From JACKII01 sp965222315 (GTDB lineage Bacteria > Pseudomonadota > Alphaproteobacteria > Bin95), in contig OZ244951.1 of NCBI GenBank assembly GCA_965222315.1, positions 1,674,001 to 1,738,000 of the forward strand: a stretch of DNA of 64,000 nt, in the 5' to 3' direction. The position numbers and the translations under genes were made by a program. Below are positions 1-7,399 of the stretch, in pieces (the stretch's first letter is position 1; every line of letters begins with the position of its first letter). Below the pieces are notes generated by a model. That model worked only from the letters and a program-made list of their open reading frames with translations. It searched no databases and was not told the DNA's origin.

Positions 1-432
1 CGCCTGCTCTGACGCGTCGCCGTGGAATGGCGTGTAGCGGAGCACCAGCCGGACCGAGTCTCCGTGTTTGGCCATGATGTCCTTGACGATTGGGTAGAAG
101 GCGCGGCAGGCCTCGCAAGCTGGGTCAAAAAACTCAACAATGGTTACCGGCGCTTCCGCAGGCCCAAGAACTGGCGAATAAAAGCGCTGTAAGACAGGTT
201 CAGTCGATTTAGCGCTAGAGGCCGTTTTCGCAACGGGGGCGGCTGCCTGCTGCGATGCGGCACGTGGCCCAGTTGTCGATGTTTCGGCAACTTGGGGCGA
301 GTTTGCTGTCCTATCCGCAGAATCCGATGAAGACATGGCTTGAGGCTCGGGTTGCGTCACGTACCAAGCCGCCGCGGCAAATACTGCTAAGGCGAGGCCA
401 ACGACAGACAATACAAGTGTTTTTCGGGTCAT
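1..432 (-). CDS. DsbA-like thiol:disulfide oxidoreductase (3' part beyond window)
   Basis: The N-terminal 144 codons of an exported thioredoxin-fold protein. Residues 5-24 form one hydrophobic signal or anchor segment, then comes an Ala/Ser/Thr-rich linker to about residue 85. The fold opens with VTIVEFFDPACEAC, and the CEAC pair at about C106/C109 is the redox site. DsbA-type proteins oxidise periplasmic thiols and are recharged by DsbB, whose gene lies directly upstream with an ATGA overlap. It is the last visible gene of the SCO1-dsbB-dsbA operon. The C-terminus is outside the window, so the subgroup (DsbA, DsbG or a dedicated copper-linked oxidase) cannot be settled. Confidence 0.85.
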   Translation of the reverse strand, partial: MTRKTLVLSVVGLALAVFAAAAWYVTQPEPQAMSSSDSADRTANSPQVAETSTTGPRAASQQAAAPVAKTASSAKSTEPVLQRFYSPVLGPAEAPVTIVEFFDPACEACRAFYPIVKDIMAKHGDSVRLVLRYTPFHGDASEQA

Positions 433-854
433 GGTCGGGGTACCTTTAACGAGAGAGCGGACAAGCCTGCAACTAATACAAAGGCCAAAAGCGATAGAAT
501 GGGAATTGGAACGCCAAGGATCAGTTGGTTACTGTCGGTGCAGGAGGGGCCGGTCGCCGTGCACGGCTCGATCGGCTCTGGAATTAGGCCGACATAGAGC
601 CCCGAATGCCAAAGGGCGATAGCGCCGCCAGCCAGACTCAGAACCACGCCGTATCGCCCTACGCGCGGATCCTGCCACCACAGCCCCAGGCCCAAAATAA
701 TGGCCAGTGGAAACATGAACGCGCGTTGATACCAGCACAGAATGCAGGGCATTTGGCCCAACACCTCTCCGATGAACAGCACTGCGAGCGACGCGGCCAG
801 CGCGACACCCCAGGCGGCTGCCAGTGCCGTATCGCCACAAACCCTTCTCATCAT
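429..854 (-). CDS. dsbB: Disulfide bond formation protein DsbB
   Basis: A 141-residue inner-membrane quinone reductase that reoxidises DsbA. Four hydrophobic segments are visible, with the first periplasmic pair C37-I-L-C40 and the second pair at about C98 and C105, matching the two-disulfide DsbB design. I chose the first of two tandem ATGs at 854 because it forms an ATGA overlap with the SCO1 stop. A longer reading to 914 would run inside SCO1. The downstream DsbA-like gene overlaps its stop by 4 bp, so the pair is very likely co-translated. Confidence 0.88.
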   Translation of the reverse strand: MMRRVCGDTALAAAWGVALAASLAVLFIGEVLGQMPCILCWYQRAFMFPLAIILGLGLWWQDPRVGRYGVVLSLAGGAIALWHSGLYVGLIPEPIEPCTATGPSCTDSNQLILGVPIPILSLLAFVLVAGLSALSLKVPRP

Positions 855-1459
855 CCGGTTACTCGCTTGTTTAGGTCGGCAAGGATCTCTTCGACCGGCG
901 TGCGGTAGGGCCATGCCTTCACGTAGCCGCCGGATGGGTCGAATAGAAATAGTTGGGAGGAGTGACCCATGGTGTAGCCGCCCGCCGCCGCAGCCTCCTC
1001 AATCTTTTCATAGAAGATGTAGAAGTTGTCCGCCGTTTGCTCGATCTGGTCCGGCGTCCCGGTCAGGCCGATGATTCCCGCCTCGAAATGCGGCACGAAT
1101 TCAGCGAGTGCAGCAGGGGTATCGCGTTCGGGATCGATGGAGATGAAAAGAGGCTGGACCTGTCCCGCTTTGGCGCCAAGACCGTCCATAACCGCCGCAA
1201 CCTCGGCCAGCGTGGTCGGACAGACATCGGGGCAGTTGGCGAATCCAAAGAAGACAAGTAGCCAGCGGCCGGCAAAGTCTTCATCCGTGCGGACTTTACC
1301 TTGATGGTCGGTTAATTCGAAATCGGCATAATAGGCGGGTTCCTGTGAGCGGCTTGTGGTGTCATCGCGGTATTCGGTCCAAAACAGAAGCGACCCGAAT
1401 GCTATGACACCAGCAATTGCTAGCGCCCAAAGGGTTTTCTGAAGCGGAGTAAATTTCAA
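851..1459 (-). CDS. SCO1/SenC copper chaperone
   Basis: A 202-residue membrane-anchored thioredoxin-fold protein. It has an N-terminal hydrophobic anchor (residues 8-27), the copper-binding C76-P-D-V-C80 motif followed by PTT, and the conserved downstream His at about H166 (MGHSS). SCO proteins deliver Cu(I) to the CuA centre of cytochrome oxidase or act as thiol reductases. It is the first gene of an operon with dsbB and a dsbA-like gene, behind a MerR-type promoter, so a copper-stress or redox role fits better than routine oxidase assembly. A second SCO1 lies at 21228-21881. Confidence 0.9.
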   Translation of the reverse strand: MKFTPLQKTLWALAIAGVIAFGSLLFWTEYRDDTTSRSQEPAYYADFELTDHQGKVRTDEDFAGRWLLVFFGFANCPDVCPTTLAEVAAVMDGLGAKAGQVQPLFISIDPERDTPAALAEFVPHFEAGIIGLTGTPDQIEQTADNFYIFYEKIEEAAAAGGYTMGHSSQLFLFDPSGGYVKAWPYRTPVEEILADLNKRVTG

Positions 1460-1493
1460 AGGGTATGCCTGCGTGTGGTCGTGTTTGCAGGCT

Positions 1494-1524
1494 TGGCTAA
1501 ACCCTGTACCTCCTAGAGGTTCAA
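1494..1524 (-). promoter_or_regulatory. MerR-type promoter of the SCO1-dsbB-dsbA operon
   Basis: On the minus strand TTGAAC (1519-1524) and TAGCCA (1494-1499) are separated by 19 bp, the over-long spacer that MerR activators correct by DNA distortion. The spacer carries the near-palindrome ACCTCCTAGAGGT (1508-1520, plus-strand reading), the expected position of the activator. The divergent MerR gene starts at 1632. Confidence 0.7.
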
Positions 1525-1631
1525 GCGGCTATCCTGTCGCTCCGGCGCAGCCATAACGCCCCGACCTGATAAAACGGACTTGCCGATAGGCAATCCAAAA
1601 TCTACATAGACTGTATGTTTCAGGAGGTCCG

Positions 1632-2060
1632 ATGCTGACAATTGGCGCGCTAGCGAAGAAGACCGGAACCAAGGCGCAGACCATCCGGTACTATGAACAA
1701 ATCGAGTTGATGCCGGAACCAGGCCGCACCGAGGGCGGGCAGCGTCGCTATGGCGATGCAGAACTCGACCGGTTGTCCTTCATCCGGCATGCCCGACAGC
1801 TAGGATTTACGCTAGAGGCGATCCGCGAGCTCCTTGATCTGTCCGACCATCCGGACCAGCCCTGCTGCGAAGCCGACACGATAGCCCGGCGTCAGTTGAA
1901 GCAGGTTGAGCAGCGCCTTGCCCGACTCAAGGCGTTGCGTACCGAACTTAAGCGCATGGTACATGAATGCGACGGCGGCCGCACAGCGGATTGCCGTGTG
2001 TTGGAGGTCTTGCGCGACCATTCCGAATGTCTGACGAACCACGACAGGATCGGTATCTGA
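1632..2060 (+). CDS. MerR-family metal-responsive regulator
   Basis: A 142-residue activator with an N-terminal winged helix (IRYYEQIELMPEP, QRRYG), a long dimerisation helix, and metal-site cysteines in PCCEAD (residues 76-80), HECDGG and DCRVLEVL. That Cys pattern is closer to the CadR/PbrR/ZntR branch than to CueR. A strong GGAGGT lies 4 bases before the ATG. It is divergent from SCO1, and the operator at 1508-1520 lies between them, so it probably controls the SCO1-dsbB-dsbA operon. The inducing metal cannot be named from sequence. Confidence 0.85.
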   Translation: MLTIGALAKKTGTKAQTIRYYEQIELMPEPGRTEGGQRRYGDAELDRLSFIRHARQLGFTLEAIRELLDLSDHPDQPCCEADTIARRQLKQVEQRLARLKALRTELKRMVHECDGGRTADCRVLEVLRDHSECLTNHDRIGI

Positions 2061-2125
2061 GATTGCAGCCGAAATAATCAAATAGTAAGTCAACTGAGTG
2101 TTGCGCCGCCGCAAGCCTGCGCTTG

Positions 2126-2151
2126 GCATTCTTAGGCTCATCTAAGAATGC
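2126..2151. terminator. Hairpin downstream of the first MerR gene
   Basis: A perfect 10-bp stem (GCATTCTTAG / CTAAGAATGC) with a 6-base loop, lying between two convergent MerR genes. No T-tract follows on either side, so it may be a bidirectional terminator or an RNA-stabilising hairpin. The rest of 2061-2247 shows nothing recognisable. Confidence 0.45.
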
Positions 2152-2247
2152 ACCGTAAAGTGAAGCGCCAACAACACTGCTCGCGCAATCATCGATATTA
2201 AAAGATCAATCGCCTGTTTGGCCGAACGTCAAGCAATACGACCGAAA

Positions 2248-2661
2248 TCAATGCGCATCCTCGCAGAGAGAATGGTCGGCCAGGGCTTTCAAAACATAGC
2301 ATTGTGATGCTTTATCTGCAGAGCATCTGGACGCGATTCGATCCAACTCGCTCTCTAATCGCTTGAGTTTCACAATGCGCGCGCGAACCGCAAAAAGTTG
2401 TTCGCGCGCGATCCTGGTTGCTTCTTGGCAAGACCGGTCCGGTTGGTCACTCAGTTCCAAGAGTTCCCGGATCGCCTCGACCGAAAACCCGAGATCGCGG
2501 GCGTGGCGGATAAAGCCAAGGCGTTCGACCGCCTGGCTGCTGTAGCGCCGCTGATTTCCTTCGGAGCGCTCGGGCTCAGGCAAGAGCCCTACCTGCTCAT
2601 AGTAGCGGATCGTCGGCACTTTTACGCCACTCATCTTGGACAGTGAGCCAATAGAAACCAT
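2248..2661 (-). CDS. MerR-family metal-responsive regulator (second copy)
   Basis: A 137-residue paralogue of the regulator at 1632, sharing IRYYEQ, QRRY, FIRHAR and AIRELLELSDQPD. The candidate metal cysteines are in SCQEA (about residue 79), RCSADKASQCYVL and SLCEDAH. It is convergent with the first MerR gene and divergent from the SHOCT-TRAP operon. The MerR-type promoter at 2673-2703 starts only 12 bp before its ATG, which would also give autoregulation. The metal specificity is unknown. Confidence 0.85.
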   Translation of the reverse strand: MVSIGSLSKMSGVKVPTIRYYEQVGLLPEPERSEGNQRRYSSQAVERLGFIRHARDLGFSVEAIRELLELSDQPDRSCQEATRIAREQLFAVRARIVKLKRLESELDRIASRCSADKASQCYVLKALADHSLCEDAH

Positions 2662-2672
2662 AAAAAAACCTC

Positions 2673-2703
2673 TTGAACCTCTAGTCGCTATAGAGAATAG
2701 AGT
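2673..2703 (+). promoter_or_regulatory. MerR-type promoter facing the SHOCT-TRAP operon
   Basis: TTGAAC (2673-2678) and TAGAGT (2698-2703) are separated by 19 bp. The spacer contains CTCTA and TAGAG arms around a GTCGC/TA centre, in the position MerR dimers occupy. Just downstream (about 2714-2750) TGGAAAGGATCT occurs twice as a direct repeat of unknown role. Confidence 0.65.
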
Positions 2704-2866
2704 TTGAACGGCTATTTGGAAAGGATCTTGTTATCTGGAAAGGATCTCGTGATGTCAGCCTGCGGTGGCGACGGCGTAAGGTTTGACGGTGCATCTGACG
2801 CCTATAAGGGACGGCTCTGGATCGTAACATCGTAACAACCTTAAATGAGACGAGGTTCGGTCAGGA

Positions 2867-3238
2867 ATGGAACATGGAAGAAAGGTCTCAAAGGTGGGTC
2901 GATTCACTCAGGCAATAAGCGGTGTCACCATTCTCACTTTGACGACGAAAAGCGCAGTCGCGCAGCAGACCGGCAGCCCGGGATATGGCCACGGTTGGTG
3001 GGAAGGATCGTGGCACGGCTGGATGTTCGGGCCATTCGGAATGCTGTTGATGGTGGCGCTGGTCGTTGTTGCTGTCGTTTTGGTGGTCCGGCTTGCCAGT
3101 CCGCGCAGAGGTAATGACGAGGGTCGTGCGCGTCATTCATCGCAACCGACGCCGCTCGATATTCTAAAAGAACGGTTCGCCCGAGGGGAGATCGACCAAG
3201 TGGAATTTGAAGAGAAAAGGCGTATTCTCAATGAGTGA
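2867..3238 (+). CDS. SHOCT-domain small membrane protein
   Basis: A 123-residue protein. It has a cleavable signal (cleavage likely after AVA, about residue 32), a Trp/Gly/His-rich stretch (YGHGWWEGSWHGW), one transmembrane helix (about residues 57-77), and a C-terminal SHOCT motif (LDILKERFARGEIDQVEFEEKR). SHOCT tails are short oligomerisation domains often found beside metal-resistance genes. Its stop overlaps the start of the TRAP small subunit by 8 bp, so the two are co-expressed behind the MerR-type promoter. The function is unproven. Confidence 0.75.
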   Translation: MEHGRKVSKVGRFTQAISGVTILTLTTKSAVAQQTGSPGYGHGWWEGSWHGWMFGPFGMLLMVALVVVAVVLVVRLASPRRGNDEGRARHSSQPTPLDILKERFARGEIDQVEFEEKRRILNE

Positions 3239-3773
3239 CTCTAACAAAGAAATTTTAGAACCTGAACACGACGAATATCTCGGCTTTTTCGCAAAAATCT
3301 GCAAAATATTTAGCCGAATTTCTGCATATATTTTTTTACCCGCATTAATGTCGGTCGCTATCTTTGACATAATTGGTCGAAAATTCGCCAATGTTGGGTC
3401 TACGCAACTGCAGGAGCTGCAGTGGCATTTCTTCTTTGCGGCGGTGATGTTGAGCATCGCATACACCTATCTGTCCGACGGACATGTGAGGATCGATGTT
3501 CTGCGCAACCGCTTTTCGCCCCGGCTGCGTGCTTGGGTCGAGATTTTGGGGTGTGTGTTTGGCCTTGCGCCACTAGCAATTTTGCTGATGTGGGCTGGCG
3601 GAGATCAGGCCTGGCGTGCCTTTGAAGCCGGTGAACGGTCGAGCGCTGCCCTTGGGCTAGAACAGCGATGGATCATTAAATCTGCAGTACCCTTGGCGGG
3701 GCTGTTGCTGATGATTGCAGCGGCGCGGGTTGTCGGTCGGCAAGTCAAATTCATCCAGACCGGCAAGAATTGA
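3231..3773 (+). CDS. TRAP transporter small membrane subunit (DctQ family)
   Basis: A 180-residue inner-membrane protein with four hydrophobic helices and the DctQ-like core FDIIGRKF...LQELQWHFFF. I start at ATG 3231, which overlaps the SHOCT stop; 3207 would lie further inside that gene. It pairs with the large subunit at 3786. No DctP-type binding protein is in the window, which is unusual because TRAP systems need one. The first 120 bases are notably AT-rich compared with the rest. Confidence 0.88.
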   Translation: MSDSNKEILEPEHDEYLGFFAKICKIFSRISAYIFLPALMSVAIFDIIGRKFANVGSTQLQELQWHFFFAAVMLSIAYTYLSDGHVRIDVLRNRFSPRLRAWVEILGCVFGLAPLAILLMWAGGDQAWRAFEAGERSSAALGLEQRWIIKSAVPLAGLLLMIAAARVVGRQVKFIQTGKN

Positions 3774-3785
3774 GCACCCATCCGC

Positions 3786-5156
3786 ATGCAAACAATTGAA
3801 ATCTATCTGCCGTTGATAATGGCCGCCGCCCTCGGGCTGTTGCTGTTCAGCGGCTATCCGGTGGCTTTGGTCTTGTCCGCTGTGGGCATCGGCTTTGCCC
3901 TGATCGGCATCAGTTTTGACCTGATGTCGGCCATGGAGATGTACAACATCCCGGCACGTGCCTACGGCATGATTGGCGAAAACCTCATTTACCCGGCGGT
4001 CCCGATGCTGATCTTTATGGGGATCCTTTTGGAGCGCAGCCAGATCGCCAGGGAATTGCTGGAATGCCTTCAAGTTATCATGCGGCGCGTACCGGCGAGT
4101 TTGGCGATCGCGACTGCAGTGATCGGCCTCATCCTAGCTCCCGCTGCAGGCCTTGTCGGCGCATCCGTTGCGACGATTGGATTGATCGCGCTCCCAACAA
4201 TGCTGCAGCGCGGCTATCGCCCGTCTTTCGCAAGCGGCACCGTCGCCTCGGCAGGAACCCTCGGCATCATCTTCCCGCCGGCGATCATGCTGTTTTTCTT
4301 GGCTGATCTGCTCGGCATCCGGATTGCTGTGATGTTCACCGTAACGATTGTACCGGTTGGCATCATTTTTTCTCTGATGCTGGCCTATTTCCTGATCCGT
4401 GCCATCCTGGATCCGACCGTTGCCCCCAAAGCCGAGTCGCTGCCTCGCATGACTGTGGCGCAATTGCTGCTTTACATCCTGCGCAGCTTTGCTTTCCCGA
4501 CCGCGCTAATCGTGATGATTCTGGGTTCGATCGTAGCCGGAATTGCGACGCCAACCCAGTCCGGTGCGGTGGGCGCTGCTGGCGCGGTTCTGCTGACTAT
4601 TCTCAACCGGAGCATTTCACTCTTCATGCTGGCAGATGCTCTCCGGCAAACCGTCAAAATGACCGGGATGGTCTTCTTTGTCGTTATCGGCGCATCGGTA
4701 TTTTCTTATACGTTCAGGTCGCTTGGCGGTGATGAGCTGATTTTCGACCTAATGGAAGCAGCGGGACTTGGGGCATGGGGTATGCTTTTCCTCGTTCTCG
4801 GCGTCATCTTTGCGCTTGGTTTCATTATCGATTGGATTGAAATAGCATTGATTACCTTGCCAATATTTTTTCCGATCCTGTCGGGATTGGATTTTGGCGA
4901 TGCTTTCGGGTCTAGAGAGCAGATGATGGCCTGGATAGCTGTTCTGATCGCGATAAATCTTCAAACGTCATTTTTGACGCCACCATTTGGGTTCGCGTTG
5001 TTTTTCCTCAAAGGCGTGTCACCGCCACAGATAAGTCTTTCAGATATATATAAAGGTGCAGCACCAATTGTTTGCCTGCAGTTACTTGCATTGGCAATCA
5101 TCATAATTATACCGGATCTAGTGCTTTGGCTTCCCTACAAAATTCTAGGAAATTAG
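3786..5156 (+). CDS. TRAP transporter large membrane subunit (DctM family)
   Basis: A 456-residue, roughly 12-helix permease that uses the ion gradient to import a substrate delivered by a periplasmic binding protein. Family features include YPAVPMLIFMGILLERS, the ASAGTLGIIFPPAIMLFFLADLLG loop (written in parts: GTLGIIFPP, IMLFFLADL) and the C-terminal LTPPFGFALFF. It starts 12 bases after the small subunit. The last ~250 bases are AT-rich. The substrate is unknown; operon context behind a MerR regulator suggests an induced, metal-linked role. Confidence 0.9.
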   Translation: MQTIEIYLPLIMAAALGLLLFSGYPVALVLSAVGIGFALIGISFDLMSAMEMYNIPARAYGMIGENLIYPAVPMLIFMGILLERSQIARELLECLQVIMRRVPASLAIATAVIGLILAPAAGLVGASVATIGLIALPTMLQRGYRPSFASGTVASAGTLGIIFPPAIMLFFLADLLGIRIAVMFTVTIVPVGIIFSLMLAYFLIRAILDPTVAPKAESLPRMTVAQLLLYILRSFAFPTALIVMILGSIVAGIATPTQSGAVGAAGAVLLTILNRSISLFMLADALRQTVKMTGMVFFVVIGASVFSYTFRSLGGDELIFDLMEAAGLGAWGMLFLVLGVIFALGFIIDWIEIALITLPIFFPILSGLDFGDAFGSREQMMAWIAVLIAINLQTSFLTPPFGFALFFLKGVSPPQISLSDIYKGAAPIVCLQLLALAIIIIIPDLVLWLPYKILGN

Positions 5157-5294
5157 AAACTGCAGTTTTTTCCAATAAAACCATGATTTATGTGAGTGGT
5201 CGAGAATAGTCAATATCTGTGAAAAGGCCGGTACTTGCGGCGCATAACACTTTGTGATTCCATCATTTGCAGTCGAGTTTGGAGGTTTGGCCAG

Positions 5295-5462
5295 ATGAAG
5301 GGGCGACAGGCAGAGCCAGACCGGCTGTTTTATGACTTCTGTCTCGGCTACCATGTCCCTGCAGATCATTTGCTGAGGCAGGTCAACTGTTTCCCGGACC
5401 TTGAATGCCTTCGACCGGAGTTTGCCGGTCTCTACAGCGGTGTAGGTGGAGACCCGCATTAA
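5295..5462 (+). pseudogene. IS1182-type transposase N-terminal relic
   Basis: A 55-codon stretch matches the start of IS1182-like transposases (LFYDFCLGYHVPADHLLR, then LYSGVGGDPH where the family has a Tyr-Ser ... Gly-Arg-Pro block). It stops at 5460-5462 and the remaining ~400 residues are missing. I see no other gene in 5157-5294. Confidence 0.5.
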
Positions 5463-5506
5463 CCTCGCGGATTTCCGTTATGTGATTGTGGGATGGCCCG
5501 CCCCTT

Positions 5507-5637
5507 TTATACCAACTGCAGGGGATAGTGACTTTCACCTCGAGTAGCCCCGGATCGGAGTCCGGGGCATATCGAGTGGCCGGCGACTGTATCCCTCGAT
5601 ACGCCGGCTGCGGCGGCACTCGGGATGAAGGAGAGAG
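5507..5637. repeat. Intergenic repeat, copy 1
   Basis: Shares TTATACCAAC, GGGATAGTGAC, TTCACCTCGA and GGCACTCGGGATGAAGG, in this order, with 62620-62696. This copy is longer and holds an extra hairpin (GCCCCGGA / TCCGGGGC). No coding potential. Confidence 0.6.
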
Positions 5638-5716
5638 GAGATCATTATTCACTGTCGTTAGTATTAGGAGCAATCGTTTAGGTTGCTTCTGCTTCAAGCG
5701 AGAGAAGAACGGAGCT

Positions 5717-5952
5717 ATGTCGATATATGTTCTTGGAATTGATCTTGGTAAGAACGTTTGCAGTCTCGTCGGGTTGGATGAGACGGGCGCTGTGGTTATG
5801 CGCCGGCGCCTTCGACGTGATGGCGTTCTGGATTTCGTCGGCAGGCTCCCAGTCTGCGTCGTGGCGATGGAAGTGTGCTGCGGGGCCCACCATCTTGGAC
5901 GCGTGCTTGGGGCTGCGGGCCACACGATCCGCCTGATGTCGCCGAAATATGT
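5717..5952 (+). pseudogene. IS110-family transposase, N-terminal part (split by IS66)
   Basis: Residues 1-79 of an IS110 DEDD transposase: YVLGIDLGKN with the first catalytic Asp, then VVAMEVCCG carrying the Glu, and IRLMSPKYV. The frame is cut exactly at the IS66 end (5953). It resumes at 12122 with EYVRPYVKANKNDDRD after the 8-bp duplication, so both pieces are one gene. Confidence 0.8.
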
Positions 5953-6058
5953 GTAACCGTCCGGCCTGACTGCTCTTGCGGAGAGGGGCTGAACCGCGAT
6001 CCTGCCCGATAGTGTGGGCGTAAATGTCCACTAACGTTAATGGACACTTGAGGCGGGA

Positions 6059-6421
6059 TTGATGGCAACGGCGAAGCGGCGGGTCCGTCGGTTTTGGCCG
6101 GACGACGAGAAGCGCCGCATTGTGGCGCAAACGCAGGTGCCGGGCGTGTCGGTCGCGCAGGTTGCCCGTCGCTACGACCTCAATGCCAACCAGGTTTTCA
6201 ACTGGCTGCGCGATCCGCGCTTTCAGCCGGCTGATGACGCAACGGCGCCGGCGCACTTTCTCCCTCTTGAGGTCATTGACGAGCCGGCACGCCACCATCC
6301 ATCAACACCGCCGGTTGCTGGCTGTATCGAGATCGCCTTGGCGAACGGGCGCAGCATCCGGTTGGTCGGCGACGTCGATATGGATGCGGTTGCCCGCTTG
6401 GTTCGGAGCCTGGAGGCGTGA
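6059..6421 (+). CDS. tnpA: IS66 accessory protein TnpA
   Basis: A 120-residue protein with an N-terminal helix-turn-helix (RRFWPDDEKRRIV, VARRYDLNANQVFNWLRDPRF), typical of IS66 ORF1. It overlaps tnpB by 4 bp (GTGA). It appears intact, though the element as a whole is dead because tnpC is broken. Confidence 0.9.
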   Translation: MMATAKRRVRRFWPDDEKRRIVAQTQVPGVSVAQVARRYDLNANQVFNWLRDPRFQPADDATAPAHFLPLEVIDEPARHHPSTPPVAGCIEIALANGRSIRLVGDVDMDAVARLVRSLEA

Positions 6422-6765
6422 TCCCTGTTCCGGCCTCGACGAGGATCTGGCTCGCCGGCGGCGTCACCGACATGCGCAAGGGCTTTGCCGGACTGGCAGC
6501 GTCTGCCGAGGCAATCCTGAACGCCGATCCCTATGGCGGGCACCTGTTCGTCTTCCGTGGCCGCCGTGGCGATCTGGTGAAGATCATCTGGTGGGACGCC
6601 CAGGGTGCGTGCCTGTTTTCCAAGCACCTGGAGAAGGGTCGCTTCGTCTGGCCGTCGGTCGCCGACGGCAAGGTGCACGTCACCGCGGCGCAGTTGTCGA
6701 TGCTGCTGGAGGGCATCGACTGGCGCGCTCCGTTGCGGACCTGGCGACCGTTGGCGACGGGCTAG
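6418..6765 (+). CDS. tnpB: IS66 accessory protein TnpB
   Basis: A 115-residue IS66 ORF2 protein with family blocks TDMRKGFAGLA, DPYGGHLFVFRGRRGD and KIIWWDAQGACLFSKHLEKGRF. TnpB is needed for IS66 transposition but its biochemical role is not settled. The frame is open and of normal length. Confidence 0.92.
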   Translation: MIPVPASTRIWLAGGVTDMRKGFAGLAASAEAILNADPYGGHLFVFRGRRGDLVKIIWWDAQGACLFSKHLEKGRFVWPSVADGKVHVTAAQLSMLLEGIDWRAPLRTWRPLATG

Positions 6766-6838
6766 AAGGCCATGTTTTCTGCCATTTTTCGACCGTTCTG
6801 GGATTCCCCGTAAGCGTTCGATTTGCTAGCTTTTTGCC

Positions 6839-7399
6839 ATGATTAGCGATGCAAAAGACCTGCCTGACGATCCGGCCCTGCTGAAGGGCTTGATCGCCTC
6901 GTTGACATCGGAACTGACCAGCCGCGACGTGCTGATCGCCAAGCTGCAGCACCAGCTTTCCGGCCTTCGCCGGCATCAGTTCGGTTCACGCTCGGAGAGC
7001 ATCGACCAGCTCGAACTGACGCTTGAAGAGCAGGAGATCGCCCGCGCCGCCGACGCGCCGGTCACAAATGACCTTCCGCAGTAAGGCGAGAAGCAACAGC
7101 CGAAGCGCCGCCCTTTGCCGGAGCACCTGGTCCGGGAAGAGGTCACCCTTTCACCTGGAACCGCCTGTGCTGCGTGCGGCGGCAAACTGCGCGAACTCGG
7201 CCGGGACGTGACCGAAGAGCTGGAGTACGTGCCCGGCCGCTTCATCGTGAACCGGATCGTTCGGCCACGCATGGCGTGCTCATGCTGTGAAGAGATCGTG
7301 CAGGCAGCGCTGCCGTCGCGTCCGATTGAGCGCGGCAGGCCGGGGCCGGGACTGCTGACGCATGTGCTGGTCGGTAAATACGCCGATCACCTGCCGCTT
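6839..7399 (+). pseudogene. IS66 transposase TnpC, piece 1
   Basis: The N-terminal piece of the IS66 transposase: a leading coiled coil (LIAKLQHQLSGLRRHQFGSRSE), then the zinc-finger-like ACAACGG / ACSCCE region. A TAA at 7082-7084 interrupts the frame before the zinc region. The gene is then cut at DHLPL by an IS110 element. The reading resumes at about 8735 as YRQSQIFERDGIDL. Confidence 0.85.

Noticed and set aside
3231..5156. Complete TRAP system
   Set aside because: No binding-protein gene was found on either strand in the window; only the two membrane subunits are supported.
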